Position numbers and translations under genes: made by a program. This document shows positions 1-10,112 of a stretch of 56,771 nt of DNA, piece after piece. The stretch comes from Akkermansiaceae bacterium. GTDB lineage: Bacteria > Verrucomicrobiota > Verrucomicrobiia > Verrucomicrobiales > Akkermansiaceae. Every line of letters starts with the position of its first letter. The first letter of the stretch is position 1. Where the stretch lies: contig JAKMGP010000185.1 of the NCBI GenBank assembly GCA_022424905.1, positions 1 to 56,771 of the forward strand. The letters run 5' to 3'. The notes beneath the pieces were generated by a model. It was not told where the DNA came from. It ran no database searches and was given only the letters and a program-made list of their open reading frames with translations.

Positions 1-1733
1 TATCACTGGCGATTAGCTTGGGGATTGGTTGGTGGGCCGCTAGAAAAAATAGTGGCGATACTGAGAGTTTCTTTCTAGCTGGGCGTTCCATGCCATGGTG
101 GTTACTCGGAGTGTCTATGGTTGCCACGACCTTCGCGGCCGACACTCCAACCCTCATAACTGACTGGGTGAGAACCGAGGGTGTTTCAAAGAACTGGTTA
201 TGGTGGTCGCTTATCTTTTCGGGATTGCTTACTACTTATGTCTTTGCGCGCCGTTGGCGTCGATCCGGGGTGATGACGGATGTGGAATTTTATGAGCTAA
301 GGTATAGTGGTTTGGGTGGGCAGATTTTACGTGCTTATCGCGCCTTGTATCTAGGCCTGTTTTTTAACGTCTTCATAATTGCTGTGGTCTCCTTGGCGGC
401 GATCAAGATCCTTAGTGTTTTGATGGGATTGGATGCCTGGCAGACTATCCTCCTAGGTGCCGGAGTGACCATGCTTTACAGCGTCGCGGGTGGATTGCGA
501 TCTGTTTTACTAGTAGATTTTTTTCAATTCGCTTTAGCGATGGTAGGGTCAGTCGCTGCGACGATTTATATTTTAAACATGGATTCGATTGGTGGCCTCG
601 ATGGTCTTTTTTCTCACGAATCAGTAAAGGCCAAAATGAGTATCGTTCCGACTAAAGATGCGAATTGGGTTTCTTTCTTTATTATCCCAATCGCACTGAT
701 GTGGTGGACCAACTATTATCCGGGCGCTGAACCAGGCGGGGGGGGGTATATTGCTCAACGGACCTTAGCGGCGAAGGATGAAAAGCATGCCACGAAAGCC
801 AATCTCTTTTTCAATGTAGCTCACTATGCCCTAAGACCATGGCCATGGATTTTAGTCGCTCTCGCTTCTTTGGTGATTTTCCCAGACTTGGAATCGATCA
901 AGCAAGCCTTTCCAAATTTAGACGATGGGAAATTGGGCCACGATGTTGCTTATCCGGCGATGATTGCTCAGCTTCCAGCGGGATTAAAGGGAGTTGTGTT
1001 GGCTTCGTTAATCGCGGCTTACATTTCTACTCTTTCGACCCAAGTGAATTTGGCGGCATCCTACCTCACGAATGATTTCTGGAAGAGGTTCTGTAATAGA
1101 AATGCCAGTAAAAGCGAACAGATCCTGGTTGGTCGGGTGAGCAGCGTTTTGGTACTCGCATTAGGATCTCTCGTAGCGCTTGCCTTCACGAATGCGGCGC
1201 AGATGTTCGATGTTCTATTGATGGTTGGCGCAGGGACAGGGTTGGTGTATCTCCTTCGCTGGCTGTGGTGGCGGGTCAATGCGTGGAGCGAAATCGCAGC
1301 CTCTCTGACAGCAGTTGGTTCAAGCTATCTCTTTACAAGCAAATCGGCCTTGCCCTTCGCCGACCCTTTTGGCTGGGCGGTTGCGATGGGCCCATGGAAT
1401 TATGTCGGGCCAGTTATCCTGACGACTTTTGTTTGGCTAGTGGTCACCTTTCTAACAAAGCCTGAAGAACCGGAAACCTTAAGCCGCTTTGCAAATCAGA
1501 CGTCTCCTCCAGGGAGCGGGTGGGATCGTTTTAGAACGAAAGAATGGGATGCGAATGAACCATCGATGGGAAGTGATCTCTTAAAGGTTTTCTTTGGAAG
1601 TGCCGGAATTCTTGCTGTTCTTATTGGAACAGGACTAACGATCTATGGGGATTATTTGCCGGGAATTCCGCTTCTTATTGCGGGGATTTGTATTTTGATC
1701 CCCCTGTTTCGTTCTCCAGTGAATGCAGACTAG
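1..1733 (+). CDS. Sodium:solute symporter (SSS family), 5' end missing
   Basis: This is an inner-membrane Na+-coupled symporter of the SSS family, probably importing a sugar or related solute. The reading frame is open to the left edge from base 3 (codons for SLAIS lie before the TTG at 18), so the true start is outside the window. The protein opens in a first membrane helix followed by the FFLAGRSMPWW loop and the GVSMVATTFAADTP helix, typical of the family. The conserved segment SLIAAYISTLSTQVNLAAS matches the SSS core. About a dozen hydrophobic helices follow. The stop codon (1731-1733) overlaps the stop of the convergent sulfatase gene. Its position beside sulfatases and a sugar porter suggests carbohydrate uptake; the substrate cannot be read from sequence. 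Confidence 0.9.
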   Translation, partial: SLAISLGIGWWAARKNSGDTESFFLAGRSMPWWLLGVSMVATTFAADTPTLITDWVRTEGVSKNWLWWSLIFSGLLTTYVFARRWRRSGVMTDVEFYELRYSGLGGQILRAYRALYLGLFFNVFIIAVVSLAAIKILSVLMGLDAWQTILLGAGVTMLYSVAGGLRSVLLVDFFQFALAMVGSVAATIYILNMDSIGGLDGLFSHESVKAKMSIVPTKDANWVSFFIIPIALMWWTNYYPGAEPGGGGYIAQRTLAAKDEKHATKANLFFNVAHYALRPWPWILVALASLVIFPDLESIKQAFPNLDDGKLGHDVAYPAMIAQLPAGLKGVVLASLIAAYISTLSTQVNLAASYLTNDFWKRFCNRNASKSEQILVGRVSSVLVLALGSLVALAFTNAAQMFDVLLMVGAGTGLVYLLRWLWWRVNAWSEIAASLTAVGSSYLFTSKSALPFADPFGWAVAMGPWNYVGPVILTTFVWLVVTFLTKPEEPETLSRFANQTSPPGSGWDRFRTKEWDANEPSMGSDLLKVFFGSAGILAVLIGTGLTIYGDYLPGIPLLIAGICILIPLFRSPVNAD

Positions 1734-4669
1734 GGCTTGCGAATTTTCAATTCAGAGAATGTTGTCGGGATGTCCGTGACACGAAGACCGACTGTCCCGA
1801 CTTTGTAAGTTTGATCTTGATGAGTGAACAGCTCTTGTTCATTCAGAAAAACGGTGAATTTCGATCCGATTGCAGTGATCTTGAGGCGTTGTTTTTCTGA
1901 AACATTGATGGGGGTTGTTTTCCTTTTCAATTCGCTCCAGGCGTTTCCATCCATCTTACCGAGCAAAACACTATTTTGACTCGGTTTAATCCCCAAGAAA
2001 TATCCTCGGGCGGCGTCGAATCCAACGGAAGGTGCCGTGATGCGAAATAAAATCCCAGAACCACGGCCCTCACGAACTCCATGGAAGTTCAGGGTGACAG
2101 ATGCCGTAAAGTCGTCGGGAGTCTTGCTGTCTAGGATAATCTTCTCGCCAGAGCGAAATGTGTTTACGGGATTCTTTGGAGGTGCCCCAAGTTTGAGTCC
2201 GTTTGAATTCGATTCGTAAAACTGGGCATGGCCGTAGTAGGAATGGTCGGAGACGAGGTCTGAGGAATAGGGCAAACGTAAAATGTTTGTTCGTTCTCCG
2301 CCCGGCCTCGGGAATGCTTCGTTTCGGGGCAGGGGTTTTCCAAAGAGTGGACGCCCGTCGCGGGACCATTTAAAGGGCTGGATATGAAGGCTTCGCTTCC
2401 AGCCGCGAGCGCGGCTCTCCTTGGCATGGAAGACATGCCACCATTCGGATCCATTTGGTGATCTCACGAAGCATGAATGACCAACCCCGAAGGTCTCTTT
2501 GGTGGATTGGAACACTGAGCCCTTGTTTTTTTTCCAAGCCGAAGGGTCAAGCGGATCATCTCCCGTGAGTTCAAGGAGGCCGAGCTTGTAATTTGTTAGC
2601 CAAGAGGCACCGCAAGAGTAGGTGACGAAGGTCCGCTCACCATTTCGAATGACCTGAGGCCCTTCGTTGAGGCCACGTCCCCGTGGTTTAGGTTCTGTAA
2701 GCTCCCAATTATAGTCTGAGTTATTACAAATTCGAACGCGTCGAGACGAGAGTTTGAGTGGGCTCTCCATTTCTGCGATGTAGAGAAACTGGTGGTCAGT
2801 GTTGGGGCCATCCCAGCCAGACCATATTGCGTAAAGCTTACCCTTCAGCTTAAAAGGAGTCATATCAATCGCCCAAAGATTTTCATCAGAGGACTCACCG
2901 GTCTGAAAGGGACCGTGGAGTTGATATTCCCCCAATGGGTCATCGGTCTTGGACTGAAGAACAAATGCTCGGTGATTCTGGTTTTTCCCGTCGGAAGCAG
3001 CGAAATAAATATGCCAGTTGCCATTGAGAAGATGGAGTTCTGGTGCCCAGACTTGTTTTGAAAAGGGGCCCAACTCAGGTGATTCCCAAATAAGGTGTCG
3101 TTGGCCGAGAGCGCTAAGGTTCTGAGAAGAATGAATAGTAATGGCCCGATCGCCTTCTGAGGAACACCACAAGTAGCGTTGATTTTTTTCATCCCGCACA
3201 ACCCACGGATCTTGGCCAACTCCAATCGGATTGACAAAGTGAGTTTTTGGGAGAGAGCCGGTCCGACTAAAGGTTGGATCGGTCCCGTCAATAGGCATCT
3301 TAGAATTCCACCTCATGAGAGCCTTGTGGAGTTTCTTGACGATTTCGGGATTCATCTTGGCGAGGTTTTTTGTCTCGCCAGGATCTTTGGGAAGATCGTA
3401 GAGCTGCGGATCTGAGCCATCGATATTGACAAGATATTTCCAGTTGCCATCTCGCACTGCGAGATCTGGATTGTCTTCATCAAATCCATGACCGAAACCG
3501 GGACGATCTGGAGGGCGACGCCAAAAAATTGGAGCCTTACGGGAGTCAGATGATTTTCCGATGAGAGTTTGGGCAAGATCTTCGCCATCAAGTTTTCGGG
3601 AGGGATTAGTCCCGGTCAGTGAATAAAGTGACCGGTTTAGGTCGATTGCCGAAAAGACGGAGGACTGATTAGTTGTCCCTTTTTTCTCATCGGATATGAG
3701 ACCGGGGGCCCAAACAATAAGAGGTGAGCGGATTCCTCCTTCATACATCCAAGTCTTGGCCCCACGGAACGGTCTTGATGTCCCTGCTCCTGGTTCATGG
3801 CCGTTGTCTGAGCATACCGTAATAATAGTGTTGTTCCGCAGTTCTGGATCGTCACGAACCCGGTCAAAGAGACGCGCGAGCTGTTCGTCCATTGAATCGA
3901 GAACTCCATTGTAGAGTGCCCGTCTGTCACCACCCCACTTATCAAGAGGAGGCCACCACGGGCCATGGACATCATCCGGCCAGAGGTTGATGAAGAAAGG
4001 CTTCTGCTTCGCTTTTGATGAGTCAATAAATTTGAGGGCTTCGTCAATAAAGCCAGTGGTGATCTTCGATCGCTGCATCCATTTGAAACCTTTGCCGAGG
4101 CGTTCAGCGTCGGCCCAAATCCGTCCTTTAATGGGCTCCTTACCCTTGGGGTTTGGTTTAAGGGTAAGAGGGAGCAATTTGGGGCCCATGCCTTCAAAGT
4201 TAGTTAAGCTTTTATCGAATCCGTAACTTGAAATTGTGGGAGCTTCTACAACATCTCGCTGTCCTCCCATGTGCCATTTTCCGAAATGCCCGGTGCGATA
4301 ACCTGCACCCTTAAGTCGTCTAGCGAGGGTGGGTGCATTAGGATCAAGCCATTGCGCCATTCCTCTTCGTTTGTTGTCTCGACGATTATTGAGGTAAGAA
4401 GTGATCCGCCACCGGTGTGGGTATTGTCCAGTGGTAAGAGCAACGCGCGATGGCGAACAGATCGGCGAATTGACGTAGAAATTTGTAAACTTAATACCTT
4501 CTGCCGCAAGTCTATCGATGTGTTGAGTTTCGACCTGACCTCCAAAGCATGAGAAATCCGAGTAACCCATATCGTCGATGAAAATGACAATCACGTTAGG
4601 CCGAGCTGCAGAAGGCGTTTTGCAAAAAGAAACTGAAGCGGAGAGAAAAAGAATTAGAAGTGATTTCAT
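1730..4669 (-). CDS. Exported sulfatase fused to a GH43-type beta-propeller and a C-terminal jelly-roll domain
   Basis: The 979-residue protein has a signal peptide (about 1-22). Its sulfatase domain (about 23-470) has metal-binding D32-D33, the formylglycine motif C71-S-P-S-R, GHFGKWHMG (127-135), DVHGPWWP (233-240) and SDNG (287-290). A second module (about 474-790) resembles glycoside hydrolase family 43. It carries QDPWV (candidate base D487), WAPELH (541-546), IDMTPF (D602), NEGPQV (candidate acid E669) and GHS (H731), so the usual Asp/Asp/Glu triad seems intact. Residues about 850-979 form a concanavalin/LamG-like sandwich. The likely role is periplasmic or surface desulfation plus hydrolysis of a sulfated arabinose-, xylose- or galactose-type glycan. 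The sugar porter gene lies 47 bases upstream on the same strand. The fusion is clear; the substrate is unknown. Confidence 0.9.
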   Translation of the reverse strand: MKSLLILFLSASVSFCKTPSAARPNVIVIFIDDMGYSDFSCFGGQVETQHIDRLAAEGIKFTNFYVNSPICSPSRVALTTGQYPHRWRITSYLNNRRDNKRRGMAQWLDPNAPTLARRLKGAGYRTGHFGKWHMGGQRDVVEAPTISSYGFDKSLTNFEGMGPKLLPLTLKPNPKGKEPIKGRIWADAERLGKGFKWMQRSKITTGFIDEALKFIDSSKAKQKPFFINLWPDDVHGPWWPPLDKWGGDRRALYNGVLDSMDEQLARLFDRVRDDPELRNNTIITVCSDNGHEPGAGTSRPFRGAKTWMYEGGIRSPLIVWAPGLISDEKKGTTNQSSVFSAIDLNRSLYSLTGTNPSRKLDGEDLAQTLIGKSSDSRKAPIFWRRPPDRPGFGHGFDEDNPDLAVRDGNWKYLVNIDGSDPQLYDLPKDPGETKNLAKMNPEIVKKLHKALMRWNSKMPIDGTDPTFSRTGSLPKTHFVNPIGVGQDPWVVRDEKNQRYLWCSSEGDRAITIHSSQNLSALGQRHLIWESPELGPFSKQVWAPELHLLNGNWHIYFAASDGKNQNHRAFVLQSKTDDPLGEYQLHGPFQTGESSDENLWAIDMTPFKLKGKLYAIWSGWDGPNTDHQFLYIAEMESPLKLSSRRVRICNNSDYNWELTEPKPRGRGLNEGPQVIRNGERTFVTYSCGASWLTNYKLGLLELTGDDPLDPSAWKKNKGSVFQSTKETFGVGHSCFVRSPNGSEWWHVFHAKESRARGWKRSLHIQPFKWSRDGRPLFGKPLPRNEAFPRPGGERTNILRLPYSSDLVSDHSYYGHAQFYESNSNGLKLGAPPKNPVNTFRSGEKIILDSKTPDDFTASVTLNFHGVREGRGSGILFRITAPSVGFDAARGYFLGIKPSQNSVLLGKMDGNAWSELKRKTTPINVSEKQRLKITAIGSKFTVFLNEQELFTHQDQTYKVGTVGLRVTDIPTTFSELKIRKP

Positions 4670-4716
4670 ATTGTTTACCCAAACATTCGTTGATTGGGGA
4701 AGAGGAGGATTCGCGG

Positions 4717-6246
4717 CTAGTCCTTGCTGAGATTAGTCTGCATATCCTCAAGCGAAACGCCTTTGGTTTCAGGGACCATCAAGCGTATCCAAACAAGTTG
4801 AAGGGTCATCATGAAGGCAAAGAAGCCGAAGATCTGGGTCGCTGAAAAAGCTTCCATTGCAAGCGGGAAAATCAGGGTCAAAATAGCAGCGAATACCCAA
4901 TGAGTGGCACAGCCAAGTGATTGTCCGAAATCCCGCGCAACTGACGGAAAGATCTCCGAGATGAAGACCCAGATGACAGCGCCTTGACCAATCGCGTGCG
5001 CCGCAATGAATGCCAGGATGCAAATCAGAACGAGATTACTACCAAACCCGGCTTCTTCTTTCGCAGACTTAAGGGATTCATTTGCGACTTCCTTGACTAG
5101 GGATTCCGATAAGTTTTCAGGGCTAATACGAGAGTTATATTTTTCAGGGAGTTGGGAAATATCGACGGCGATGCTTGGTGCTGAATTCTTAAGGGTAATC
5201 GCATCGGCAGCGTCACTGAAGGGCGCGCGATAGTTATGAAAGGCCCATGCACATACGCCGAGTGAAACAATATAACCAAAAGAACCAATGTAGAGCAATG
5301 ATCGCCGACCAAGCTTATCGATAAGAGCCAGACCAACTAGGGTGAAAATGAGATTCACCAAAGTGATAAGGCTGGCATTAAAAAGGGATTCCCCTGGAGC
5401 GAAGCCAGTCATCCCAAGAATGCGAGGAGCATAGCCAAGAATCGCATTGATTCCAGAAAGTTGATTAAAGAAAGCGATGAGGAAAGCAAGAATCAATGCG
5501 AGTTTTAAGGGCTTCCAGAGAACGCTTGATTTCCCTGATTCGAAATCTCCAGCTTGCTCAATTTCAGTTACTGTTTCTTCAAGTTGCACCTCTGAAAAGG
5601 TGGGATTGATTTGGCCTAGGACTTTCTTCCCTTCCTCACGCTGGTTATTGTTAATAAGCCAGCGAGGACTCTCCGGAAGAGTGAAGCACATGAAGCAATA
5701 AACCAAGGCTGGGACAGCTTCAATTCCAAGCATCCAGCGCCAAGCTGTTTCGCTATCAGAACCCATCATTTGAAGGATCATGGCGTTCGAAAGGGTTGCA
5801 ATGAGGAGCCCAAAAACTATGTTGAATTGAAACATTCCGGTGAGTCGGCCACGACGTTCCGCTGGCGATATCTCGGAGATAAAAAGGGGTGCTGCGACTG
5901 TCGAAACCCCAATTCCAATTCCCCCTATAAAACGTGAGATTGAAAAGAGACTAACATTGGGGGCTAAAGCCGAGCCAATCGCCGAAACAAAGTAGAGGAT
6001 ACCAATCCAGAGGAGGACTCTTTTGCGGCCAAACTTATCGGTGGGTCCGCCTCCAAAAATCGAGCCTAAAACCGTCCCCCAAAGCGCGGCACTCATGGCG
6101 AAGCCGTGTTCTAATCCACTGAGTCCCCAGAGGGATTGGATTTTTTGCTCGGCTCCCGAAATAACGATAAGATCGAAGCCAAAAATAAATCCGGCTAGAG
6201 CGCAGGTGATTGCCCAGTAGAGTAGCTTTGAAGAGGAATTTTGCAT
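4717..6246 (-). CDS. Sugar porter, major facilitator superfamily (XylE/GLUT-like)
   Basis: This 509-residue inner-membrane protein has twelve predicted helices and the sugar-porter signatures: DKFGRKR after helix 2 (70-76), PESPRWL (191-197), NQLSGINAI in helix 7 (261-269), DKLGRR (310-315) and PETKG near the C-terminus (492-496). It probably imports a monosaccharide by proton symport. An extra polar loop of about 60 residues (339-401) sits between helices 9 and 10, where most family members have a short loop; it should face the periplasm. The ATG at 6246 has no clear ribosome-binding site. The gene is 47 bases upstream of the sulfatase-GH43 gene and probably cotranscribed, so it may take up the released sugar. 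The exact sugar cannot be predicted. Confidence 0.93.
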   Translation of the reverse strand: MQNSSSKLLYWAITCALAGFIFGFDLIVISGAEQKIQSLWGLSGLEHGFAMSAALWGTVLGSIFGGGPTDKFGRKRVLLWIGILYFVSAIGSALAPNVSLFSISRFIGGIGIGVSTVAAPLFISEISPAERRGRLTGMFQFNIVFGLLIATLSNAMILQMMGSDSETAWRWMLGIEAVPALVYCFMCFTLPESPRWLINNNQREEGKKVLGQINPTFSEVQLEETVTEIEQAGDFESGKSSVLWKPLKLALILAFLIAFFNQLSGINAILGYAPRILGMTGFAPGESLFNASLITLVNLIFTLVGLALIDKLGRRSLLYIGSFGYIVSLGVCAWAFHNYRAPFSDAADAITLKNSAPSIAVDISQLPEKYNSRISPENLSESLVKEVANESLKSAKEEAGFGSNLVLICILAFIAAHAIGQGAVIWVFISEIFPSVARDFGQSLGCATHWVFAAILTLIFPLAMEAFSATQIFGFFAFMMTLQLVWIRLMVPETKGVSLEDMQTNLSKD

Positions 6247-6369
6247 GATTAAAGTAATTATTGAATGGTCGAAACTCTGCGATTTAAGTCATGAATTAAA
6301 GAACCCTTTTATCAAAGCGTTGATTTTGGGGTTGTGAGTCAATCAGCCGAGTGCGAAACAAGAGCAAGT

Positions 6370-7671
6370 TCAGTTTTTCGGGGATTTCAAACCTACTGTA
6401 TTTACTGCAATTACACTGTATTTATGGTTTAGACCTGAGATGGGATTGGGGTCTGAAAATGTCATTTGAGTTAGCGGTTGTATCGGAGTGTCACTGTATA
6501 GGAGTCCTTGGAAAAGGGGCCTCCCGAAATGTTTGAGCGGCTTTTCAGGAATGGTGGCAATTGGTTTACCGTCCCGCAAAATGATGAAATGAGCGAGGCC
6601 GCTTTCGAGATCGGCAGTCGCTTTCCAAATTACCGTTGACCCATCGACTTTTAAATCCGTGGGCTGAGGTGGGGGAGAGTGATCGGGGATCTCTGTATTT
6701 TTGATGTATGCAAGCCACTTCTTTTGGATATCAGGACTTGGCAGCCAGATCTTGCGATCGCCGACCTGATATCGAAGACACCCCGAATTCTCAGAGTTGA
6801 TCTCGACCAATTGAGGGGTAGATATTTTTGAGAGTCGTAGTTCAAGGCAAGTATCGAACCATGGGATAGCAAGATACCTTTGGTTTCCGCATTCGTGCGA
6901 TGTGAGCGGATCAATGGCATAGGCAATTTGACCATTTTCTTTACTAAGGGTGTCGAAAAAGACTTCGTTGGCTGGCCAAACTTTGGAAAACCGACCAGTT
7001 TTGACGGTGACCCCTTCCTTTGTCCCAAGGTTACACATGATGGGAACAGTGAGCGCTTTTTGGGGGAGCTTATGAGGTTTGATCGAGGGCCGATCGGGCC
7101 TATTTTTTAGATAAGGCACACCAGAGCGAAGCCAGACTGCCGCGACCTTCTCTGGGTGTAGCATTAGCATGCCTCCTGCCCAATGTCCGCCACCACTGTG
7201 TCCCCAAAGAGCCCACGGAATTTCTGATAGCTCACGGTGATCAGATTTTTTTCCCAGGTCGATTAGAGCTTGCTGAAATCTTGCCCCGGAACCATTCCGC
7301 GGATCGCACCAAAGCTGGCAATCTGCGTCCTTTGGCTGTTCATAAGAAGGCGCCATGAGGGCACAACCGTGCTTTCTAGCAAGAGCTTGCCAGTGAAGGT
7401 CGTAGGCCCCTGTGAGGCCTGATTTACAAGAGCCAATCCCGCACCCGTGTTGATGGACAACGATTCCGCGCAGAGTTTTAACATGCGGAGGGATCCATAT
7501 CGTGTATTTGACAGCAAAACTAAGTTGCTGAGAGTTTGTTCCAGCCTCGTATCGAATCCTGAAATAAGGAGGTTCAGCGGGTGGATAAACCCCATAAAGT
7601 TCTTTCGTTTCTTGGGCGTCGATCCGCAATATCATAAACGGGGCCGCAATCAGGAGTAAACGGAGTGTCAT
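6370..7671 (-). CDS. Exported alpha/beta hydrolase with C-terminal fibronectin type III-like domain
   Basis: I place the start at the ATG at 7671, which gives a 433-residue protein opening with a signal peptide ([19 protein letters not shown]). The longer open frame to 7803 would overlap the upstream gene. The fold is that of a PHB-depolymerase or esterase-like alpha/beta hydrolase: the strand [10 protein letters not shown], the nucleophile elbow WGHSGGGH with Ser159, and a probable catalytic His259 in TSHECGNQ. Residues about 340-433 read like a fibronectin type III domain ([18 protein letters not shown] to [10 protein letters not shown]). A role in removing ester groups such as acetyl or feruloyl from a polysaccharide fits its place between two sulfatase genes, but this is inference. 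It lies 98 bases downstream of the sulfatase-DUF1080 gene. Confidence 0.78.
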   Translation of the reverse strand: MTLRLLLIAAPFMILRIDAQETKELYGVYPPAEPPYFRIRYEAGTNSQQLSFAVKYTIWIPPHVKTLRGIVVHQHGCGIGSCKSGLTGAYDLHWQALARKHGCALMAPSYEQPKDADCQLWCDPRNGSGARFQQALIDLGKKSDHRELSEIPWALWGHSGGGHWAGGMLMLHPEKVAAVWLRSGVPYLKNRPDRPSIKPHKLPQKALTVPIMCNLGTKEGVTVKTGRFSKVWPANEVFFDTLSKENGQIAYAIDPLTSHECGNQRYLAIPWFDTCLELRLSKISTPQLVEINSENSGCLRYQVGDRKIWLPSPDIQKKWLAYIKNTEIPDHSPPPQPTDLKVDGSTVIWKATADLESGLAHFIILRDGKPIATIPEKPLKHFGRPLFQGLLYSDTPIQPLTQMTFSDPNPISGLNHKYSVIAVNTVGLKSPKN

Positions 7672-7769
7672 CGAGTAACACCCTACAGAAACCGATTTCT
7701 CAAACAAGAACTCCGGGAATCCCCGAAAAATGAGCTTAGAAAAAGCCGAGGTGATTCTAGCTCGTTTGA

Positions 7770-9959
7770 TTAATTCTGATCTCGATAAAAAGGAGGCGTC
7801 CATCCAGTTTTAGGAGTTCCTTGCGGTCTTACTCCGTAAGCGGACGCTGGGATCTTTGTATCGACTGAAGTCCGGAGAGGTAAATTATCTGGGAGATGTT
7901 TCATACGGATATCCTTGAACTGTATTTGCATCGCAGGCCCGACATGAACCTGAAAGCCAAGGATCCCGTCGAGGGCGCGTCGATCTTCGTCGAGGTCAAT
8001 AAAGTCCGCGGTTTTGTGACCATTAATCCAGTGTTGGTGATGATTTCCTTGAATGCTAATGCGGTAATCATGCCAAATGTTCGGGGGGAATTTTTTAACG
8101 GGCATTTCACCTATGACCCAAGGTTGGCCTTTTTGATCAACAATCACTTTTTGGCCGGTGTAGGAGAGAATTCGGCGACCTCTCTCTTCGTAGGCCATAC
8201 CATTCATATTCTCACGGGCCATAATATCGCATTGATAACCACCAGCGACGTCTAGATCAATCTCTGGGAGCATCTTGCTACGATACTGGATCCCGCTATT
8301 AGCTCGATCGCTAAACCTTACCTTCACCTGTAATTCAAAATTACGAATGGTTGAAGCATTCCAAGTGATGAATCGGTTCTTTTTCAAAGATCCATCGGTG
8401 ACCCCCGTGAGGACTCCTTGTTTGACTGACCAATATTTTTCGTCTCCAGTCCATCCTTTTAAGTTTTTTCCGTTAAAAGGGTAAACAAACCCTTCTTTGT
8501 CAGGCTTAAACGTCACTGCGGCAGATGCTTCCGGGTAGGGGCTAGTTGAGGCGGTGAAATCTTGTTTGGGCGGGTCGAGGGGGCCGCCCAATTCCCTGAC
8601 CCTTTGATTGGTCCGTTTCCGAAGCTGCTCAAGGATTTCAGCATATTTGGGATCATTTGCGTGATTGATCAATTCATCAGGGTCTTTTTTAAGATCATGC
8701 AAAAACTCGGTATTATGATCGATGTAGCGAATATATTTATGGGTCGAAGTCCGAATTCCCTCGTAAGCAGGGATCCGGTGACGAACTGCAAAGTGCTCAT
8801 GAAAGGTATCAGAGCGCCAGTTTTTGGGCACCTCACCATCGACGATTGGCTTGAGACTCCGGCCGTCAAAACGCTCAGGTGAAACCAGCCCAGCCCAGTC
8901 AACAAAGGTAGCTGGAAGGTCAATATTGAGAGCGGGAAGGGTGGAGACTTTTCCCTGCTTGTCTTGAGGAACCCGTGGATCAGCGATAATCATGGGCACT
9001 TGGATAGATTCCTCAAAGTGGGACCATTTTCCGGAGAGTCCTCGATTCGCCATGTGATATCCGTTATCGGCCGAATAAACGATAATGGTATTGTCTGCGA
9101 GGCCGGCATCCTTGAGCGCTTTAAGGAAGCGACCAATCGCGTTATCGATCCCAGTGACCATACGGTAGTAGGCTCGCATGTTGGTTTGGTATTTCTCAGG
9201 GGTGTTCCAGCGCCAAAAGAACCGCTCACGAGTGATACTGGTTTGAAGAAAATCTGGGAGATTATCAAAAATGGCGGGGTCACTTAGCTTGGGGGGACCA
9301 ATGTAGGTGTCTTTGTAAAGTTCGTTTGCGGATTGAGGCCAAGTAAAATGCCCGATGCCGGGACGACGATCGCCATCTTCAGCGTGACATGCGTTGAACC
9401 ACATGTTGAGGGCAAAGGGTTTGTCTTTTGGCTGTCGTTTCAGGAAGTCGATTCCCTTGTCCACGATGAGATCGGTTTCGTGGCGAAGAGTTCCATCGGG
9501 AAGCTTTTTGAAGAATGGATTTCGCCCGATGACTTCAATTTCGTCAAAGTGTGCCTTCCGATCAAACTTGCGCGACGACATGACGTGCCATTTCCCAAAA
9601 TAACCAGTACGGTAGTTATTTTCTCGGAGGAGGTCAGAATAGAGAACTTCAAGAGCTCTAGCTCCGACACGATCGCCATTTCCGGGGGTCCGATAACTGC
9701 GCGCAGTCATACCGGTAAGAATTGAGGTCCGGCTGGCCCAGCAAATTGGATGGCTCACAAAAGCCTGTTGGAAGCGAGTGCCTCGGGCTGCGAGCGCATC
9801 AATGTTGGGCGTTTTGACGACGGGATTTCCATAGCAACCTAAGGTCGAGACCGTCTGATCATCAGTGAAGAAAAAAACGATGTTCGGTTTTTTGGCTGCG
9901 GTAATAGCAGGAGAACTCATTGCTAGGAGCGTGCAAAAGATTTGGGAAAACCGGGTCAT
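7770..9959 (-). CDS. Exported sulfatase fused to a DUF1080 (3-keto-disaccharide hydrolase) domain
   Basis: The 729-residue protein has a signal peptide (about 1-22). The sulfatase domain (about 23-460) has metal ligands D33-D34, GKWH (122-125), ADNG (297-300) and the formylglycine motif C73-W-A-S-R, the CxAxR variant rather than CxPSR. After a linker (about 461-488), a DUF1080 domain (about 489-700) begins with [13 protein letters not shown], contains [12 protein letters not shown] and [10 protein letters not shown], and ends with [15 protein letters not shown]1080 (PF06439) members include 3-keto-disaccharide hydrolases with a concanavalin-like fold. The FAD dehydrogenase pair lies directly upstream, which suggests one pathway: oxidation at C3, keto-hydrolysis and desulfation. 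The DUF1080 part could instead be only a carbohydrate-binding module. Confidence 0.92.
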   Translation of the reverse strand: MTRFSQIFCTLLAMSSPAITAAKKPNIVFFFTDDQTVSTLGCYGNPVVKTPNIDALAARGTRFQQAFVSHPICWASRTSILTGMTARSYRTPGNGDRVGARALEVLYSDLLRENNYRTGYFGKWHVMSSRKFDRKAHFDEIEVIGRNPFFKKLPDGTLRHETDLIVDKGIDFLKRQPKDKPFALNMWFNACHAEDGDRRPGIGHFTWPQSANELYKDTYIGPPKLSDPAIFDNLPDFLQTSITRERFFWRWNTPEKYQTNMRAYYRMVTGIDNAIGRFLKALKDAGLADNTIIVYSADNGYHMANRGLSGKWSHFEESIQVPMIIADPRVPQDKQGKVSTLPALNIDLPATFVDWAGLVSPERFDGRSLKPIVDGEVPKNWRSDTFHEHFAVRHRIPAYEGIRTSTHKYIRYIDHNTEFLHDLKKDPDELINHANDPKYAEILEQLRKRTNQRVRELGGPLDPPKQDFTASTSPYPEASAAVTFKPDKEGFVYPFNGKNLKGWTGDEKYWSVKQGVLTGVTDGSLKKNRFITWNASTIRNFELQVKVRFSDRANSGIQYRSKMLPEIDLDVAGGYQCDIMARENMNGMAYEERGRRILSYTGQKVIVDQKGQPWVIGEMPVKKFPPNIWHDYRISIQGNHHQHWINGHKTADFIDLDEDRRALDGILGFQVHVGPAMQIQFKDIRMKHLPDNLPLRTSVDTKIPASAYGVRPQGTPKTGWTPPFYRDQN

Positions 9960-10112
9960 GTCGAGTGAAGAGATAACTTAGTGCTGCAAATTTACGAAGC
10001 TGATTACGAAAAAGTCCTAGGGCCAATTAGGTTGGTTCCCAAAGCAAGCATTTGGCAAGGATCGAAATTAGAGTGATTTAGAAAATACTGACAATGGTTT
10101 TCTCTCAACTTC

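Noticed and set aside
1730..4669. Cys16 of the sulfatase-GH43 protein as a lipoprotein attachment site
   Set aside because: The residues before it (S-V-S-F) do not fit a lipobox, which needs a small residue at -1.
7672..7803. 44-residue N-terminal extension of the alpha/beta hydrolase
   Set aside because: It overlaps the upstream sulfatase gene, and the internal ATG at 7671 begins a typical signal peptide.
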